Positions 21,593 through 23,805 of a stretch of DNA of 23,805 nt are shown one piece after another. A program made the translations under genes and the position numbers. Within the stretch, counting starts at the first letter, position 1. Every line of letters begins with the position of its first letter. Below the pieces are notes generated by a model. It saw only the letters and a program-made list of their open reading frames with translations. It was not told the origin of the DNA and made no database searches. The stretch covers positions 1 through 23,805 of the forward strand of contig CAKPHZ010000021.1 in assembly GCA_934162265.1 (NCBI GenBank). The letters run 5' to 3'. This DNA comes from an uncultured Bacilli bacterium (lineage in GTDB: Bacteria; Bacillota_I; Bacilli_A; RF39; UBA660).

Positions 21593-22960
21593 ATGAGTAA
21601 AGAAAAAGATGAAAAGAAAACAACCTCATCAAAGTCTAACACAAAATCAAAAGCAAAAGACAAAGAGGAAAACTTAAAGAAAAACAACACTAAAAACAGT
21701 ACTACTAAAGATCAAAAAAGCAAAAAGAAAAACGAAGAAAAAGATGAAAAAAAAGTAACACCTTCTAAGGAAATAATAGAAGAAGAATTTGATGAAGACT
21801 TAGAAGATATGGAAGAATCAGAAGAAGTTGAAGTTAAAGAAACAAAAAAAGAAGAAAAAAAGAAAACAGAAGAAATAAGAGCAAAAGTTGAAAAAGTTGA
21901 AAAAATTGCTAAAGAAAAAAAGAAAAAAATAAATACTTCTAAAAATAATTCTAGCAAATTAACAGAAATATCAGTATTATTTGAAAAAAATCATGTTGCA
22001 ATTTATTCATTCATCGCAGGATTACTAATAACAACTCTAGTTGCTTTCATTATATGGCCTGATAGAATTGCCACTCTAAAAGATGGAACACAACCAGTAG
22101 TTAAAGTGAATAAAAAAACTTATACTGCCAATGATTTATATGAAGACATGAAAAGTTATTACTCTGTTAGCCTACTTCTAGACAAAATTGATAATGACTT
22201 ACTTACAAAAATGTATCCAGAAAATGATACAATGACAAGTGAAGTAAAATCAAATGCTGAATATTATTTCAATACATATAAACAATATTATAATTATACA
22301 CAAGAACAATTTTTAGAAAAGAATGGTTTCTCTAGTTATGATGCTTTCTTAGATTATCTAAGACTTGATTATAGAAGAAATAAATATTTAGAAGACTATA
22401 TCAAGAAAAACTTAACAGAAGATGAAATCAAAAAATACTATGATGAAAATGTATTTGGAGATATTAATACACAACATATCTTAGTAGAAGTAAAATCTGA
22501 TAGTGATAAAGATGATAGCAAAAAATTAAGTGATGCAGATGCTAAAAAATTAGCAGAAGAAATCATTACTAAATTAAATGATGGAACAAGTTGGGAACAA
22601 ATTCAAAAAGATTATAAAGATAAAGTTACTTATGAAGATTTATCTTACCAATCTTGGGATGCTTCTTTAGAAGAATCATTCATGACTGCTTTAAAGAAAA
22701 TGGATGACAATTCATATTCAGATGAACCAGTAAAAACATCTTATGGATACCACGTTATTCATCGTCTAGATCAAAAGAAAAAACCAACTCTTAAAAAATC
22801 AAGAGATAAAATCATTTCTAACTTAGTATCAGACAAAAAATCAGCTGATTCTAACTTATTATATAAATCTCTAATCTCTTTAAGAAAAGAAAAAAATATC
22901 AACTTTAGTGATACTGACATGAAAACTAAATATGAAAGCTATTGCAAAAAATATAAATAG
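21593..22960 (+). CDS. PrsA-like foldase with long charged cytoplasmic tail
   Basis: A 455-residue membrane protein. Residues 1-133 are nearly all Lys, Glu, Ser, Thr, Asp and Asn, predicted disordered or coiled and cytoplasmic. One membrane helix lies at about 134-155 (VAIYSFIAGLLITTLVAFIIW). The outside part has a SurA/PrsA-like helical chaperone region (about 168-285) and a parvulin-type peptidyl-prolyl isomerase domain (about 290-393: INTQHILVEV, a helix ending KLNDGTSWEQI, then PVKTSYGYHVIHRLD). Classical PrsA is a lipoprotein without a cytoplasmic part; here no lipobox is present and the tail is the odd feature. It would help fold exported proteins at the membrane-wall interface. AAAGGAGG is 7 nt before the ATG. 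Monocistronic. Confidence 0.8.
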   Translation: MSKEKDEKKTTSSKSNTKSKAKDKEENLKKNNTKNSTTKDQKSKKKNEEKDEKKVTPSKEIIEEEFDEDLEDMEESEEVEVKETKKEEKKKTEEIRAKVEKVEKIAKEKKKKINTSKNNSSKLTEISVLFEKNHVAIYSFIAGLLITTLVAFIIWPDRIATLKDGTQPVVKVNKKTYTANDLYEDMKSYYSVSLLLDKIDNDLLTKMYPENDTMTSEVKSNAEYYFNTYKQYYNYTQEQFLEKNGFSSYDAFLDYLRLDYRRNKYLEDYIKKNLTEDEIKKYYDENVFGDINTQHILVEVKSDSDKDDSKKLSDADAKKLAEEIITKLNDGTSWEQIQKDYKDKVTYEDLSYQSWDASLEESFMTALKKMDDNSYSDEPVKTSYGYHVIHRLDQKKKPTLKKSRDKIISNLVSDKKSADSNLLYKSLISLRKEKNINFSDTDMKTKYESYCKKYK

Positions 22961-22961
22961 T

Positions 22962-22986
22962 AAAGACTCTTAATCAGAGTCTTTTT
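22962..22986 (+). terminator. Terminator of the PrsA-like gene
   Basis: Perfect 8-bp stem AAAGACTC (22962-22969) / GAGTCTTT (22977-22984), 7-nt loop, followed by T to 22986. It begins one base after the TAG stop. Confidence 0.88.
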
Positions 22987-23012
22987 CTAATTAAAAAAAA
23001 GAAGGTGAAAAA

Positions 23013-23711
23013 ACGGCAAAGAAATGTAGCTAATTTGGAAAGAACCTACAAGCAAAAGAAGATATAAAATTGGAATTTTAAAATTTGAAAAAAAACATAT
23101 ATACATTTTCTTACGTAAATCCAGAATTAAGTGATACAATTAAAGTAGGATTTAAAGATTTTCCAGGATTTGGAAATATTCATAAAACATACAAAAGTAA
23201 TGAGTTATTTGCAAACATTTTAACAAGATTACCAAATAAATCTAGACCCGATTATTTAGAGATTTTAAACTCTTACAACATTGAAATTGATTCAAGCAAT
23301 TTAGAAATTTTAAAAGCAACAAAAAGTAGATTATTAACAAACAATTTCGAATTTGTTCCTGCATTTGACCATAAAAAAATTGAATTTGATGTAGCAGGAA
23401 CAAGACATTGTGAAGATGTAAAAAAATGCATTAAACAAAATTTAATTCATATTAACGATAAACTAGAACTTGAACCTAACAATCAATACGATAAAAATGC
23501 AATTAAAGTATTGCTTTATAAAAGTGGACATAAGTACCATTTAGGATATGTTCCAAGATATTATGCTGAAGAACTTTCAAAATGATTAGAAAATAAGACT
23601 ACATATTCAGCAATGATTCAAAGCCTAAACTTTGAAATCGAAATTAGTGATGAAGATGTTACTGCATTCGTAAAACTAATCTTTAATAAAAAAAATACTT
23701 ATTTAAAATAG
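23013..23711 (+). pseudogene. HIRAN-domain gene, interrupted
   Basis: One continuous frame of 233 codons encodes a recognisable protein with four lesions. The expected start after AAGGTGA is ACG (23013-23015), followed by GCAAAGAAATGT; an ancestral ATG would read MAKKCS. TAA stops follow at 23031-23033 and 23079-23081, and a TGA at 23583-23585. Between the second and third stops (from a TTG at 23085) lies an unknown N-terminal part and a HIRAN domain: FDVAGTRHCEDV, LELEPNNQYDKNAIKVLLYK and YHLGYVPRYYAEELSK, with the family's EPNNxYDxNAI signature. After the TGA the frame continues sensibly (LENKTTYSAMIQSLNFEIE) to TAG at 23709. HIRAN domains bind single-stranded 3' DNA ends in helicases, but standalone bacterial ones are uncharacterised. 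C-to-T or T-to-C changes could explain three of the four lesions. Confidence 0.72.
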
Positions 23712-23729
23712 GGTAAATATATAAAAAAT

Positions 23730-23805
23730 GGTTCTTTGTCAAGTAGTGTTGGTGGAACCAAAAACTAATGATAAATGAACTTTGTGAGAGAGCTAAAATT
23801 TAGCT
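23730..23805. other. Possible insertion-sequence end and terminal palindrome
   Basis: GGTTCTTTGTCAAGTAGTG (23730-23748) has the look of an ISL3-family terminal repeat (GG-TCTTTGTCAA type, from memory), and GGAACC follows at 23754-23759. At the edge of the window AGCTAAA-A-TTTAGCT (23791-23805) is a perfect 7-bp inverted repeat. No transposase is inside the window, so the assignment is tentative. Confidence 0.25.

Noticed and set aside
21712..21957. A Phe/Ser-rich antisense reading frame inside the PrsA-like gene
   Set aside because: It is the mirror of the Lys/Glu-rich tail codons (AAA/GAA read as TTT/TTC) and has no ribosome-binding site.
19248..22960. An integrative conjugative element
   Set aside because: No relaxase, integrase, VirB4, VirB6 or att site is seen; both neighbours look like chromosomal singletons.
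23085..23711. TGA as tryptophan (mycoplasma-type code)
   Set aside because: All intact genes use TGG for Trp, and TGA ends ylbF, the radical SAM gene and fic at sensible places; the HIRAN gene also carries TAA stops, so decay explains it better.
1..23711. A recurring AAAAATACTTA string in many intergenic regions as a repeat family
   Set aside because: The same short string also appears inside coding regions (fic, murF, spoIID), and where it pairs it forms part of terminators; AT bias explains it.
1..23805. tRNA, rRNA or known riboswitches
   Set aside because: No cloverleaf with a GTTC-A-A T-arm, rRNA-like segment or T-box/SAM-type leader was recognised in any intergenic region; gaps are mostly short and taken up by terminators and promoters.

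Overview
This is a low-GC, gene-dense chromosomal window from a Bacillota lineage (Bacilli / Erysipelotrichia-like, probably gut or uncultured; inferred from gene content). Two conserved Bacillus-type blocks support this. One is ylbD-ylbE-ylbF-rsmD. The other is rpiB-ywzB(DUF1146)-spoIID-spoIIQ-spoIIID-mreB/mbl, which points to an endospore-former or a recent descendant of one. TGA is used as stop (ylbF, the radical SAM gene, fic) and tryptophan is TGG throughout the intact genes, so the code is standard and not mycoplasmal. Shine-Dalgarno sites are strong. Hairpin/T-tract terminators follow many of the genes and often overlap the stop codon.

Layout. 1-2300 (minus): an orphan type IV prepilin-like gene with its own promoter, then the ylbD/E/F-rsmD operon. 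2300-2460: a terminator and three 14-bp direct repeats at an exact 32-bp period. 2461-4928 (minus): rluB, a COG1313 radical SAM protein, truA. 4929-5490: a gene-free stretch ending in the decayed C-terminus of an FtsX-type ABC permease (+) with its terminator still intact. 5606-6310 (+): a small membrane-anchored protein whose ribosome-binding site and start codon lie in a 32-bp tandem duplication that creates an 11-codon upstream ORF. 6333-10076 (minus): fic, murF, murE. 10192-11445 (minus): a dicarboxylate/amino-acid symporter. 11578-13089 (+): a Sel1-repeat protein converging on a DUF2130 nuclease-fold gene through a hairpin shared by both coding ends. 14333-18296 (minus): mreB/mbl, spoIIID, spoIIQ, spoIID, ywzB, rpiB, rpmE. 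18477-19160 (+): a TasA/camelysin-like surface protein. 19248-21407 (minus): an orphan VirD4/TraG-type ATPase with five NPF motifs. 21593-22960 (+): a divergently transcribed PrsA-like foldase with an unusual charged cytoplasmic tail. 23013-23711 (+): a HIRAN-domain pseudogene. The last 80 bases may hold the end of an insertion sequence.

How the genes work together. murE and murF build the peptidoglycan precursor (the DNPR motif suggests meso-diaminopimelate), MreB/Mbl guides its insertion, and SpoIID and SpoIIQ remodel or bridge the septum during engulfment, with SpoIIID as mother-cell regulator. rsmD, rluB, truA and rpmE serve the ribosome and tRNA. The accessory genes (prepilin, TasA-like protein, VirD4-like ATPase, PrsA-like foldase, Fic, Sel1) are singletons scattered among core genes rather than one mobile island. 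The least explained parts are the VirD4-like/PrsA-like divergent pair and the two phased-repeat intergenic regions. All calls come from reading the sequence; no database search was run.
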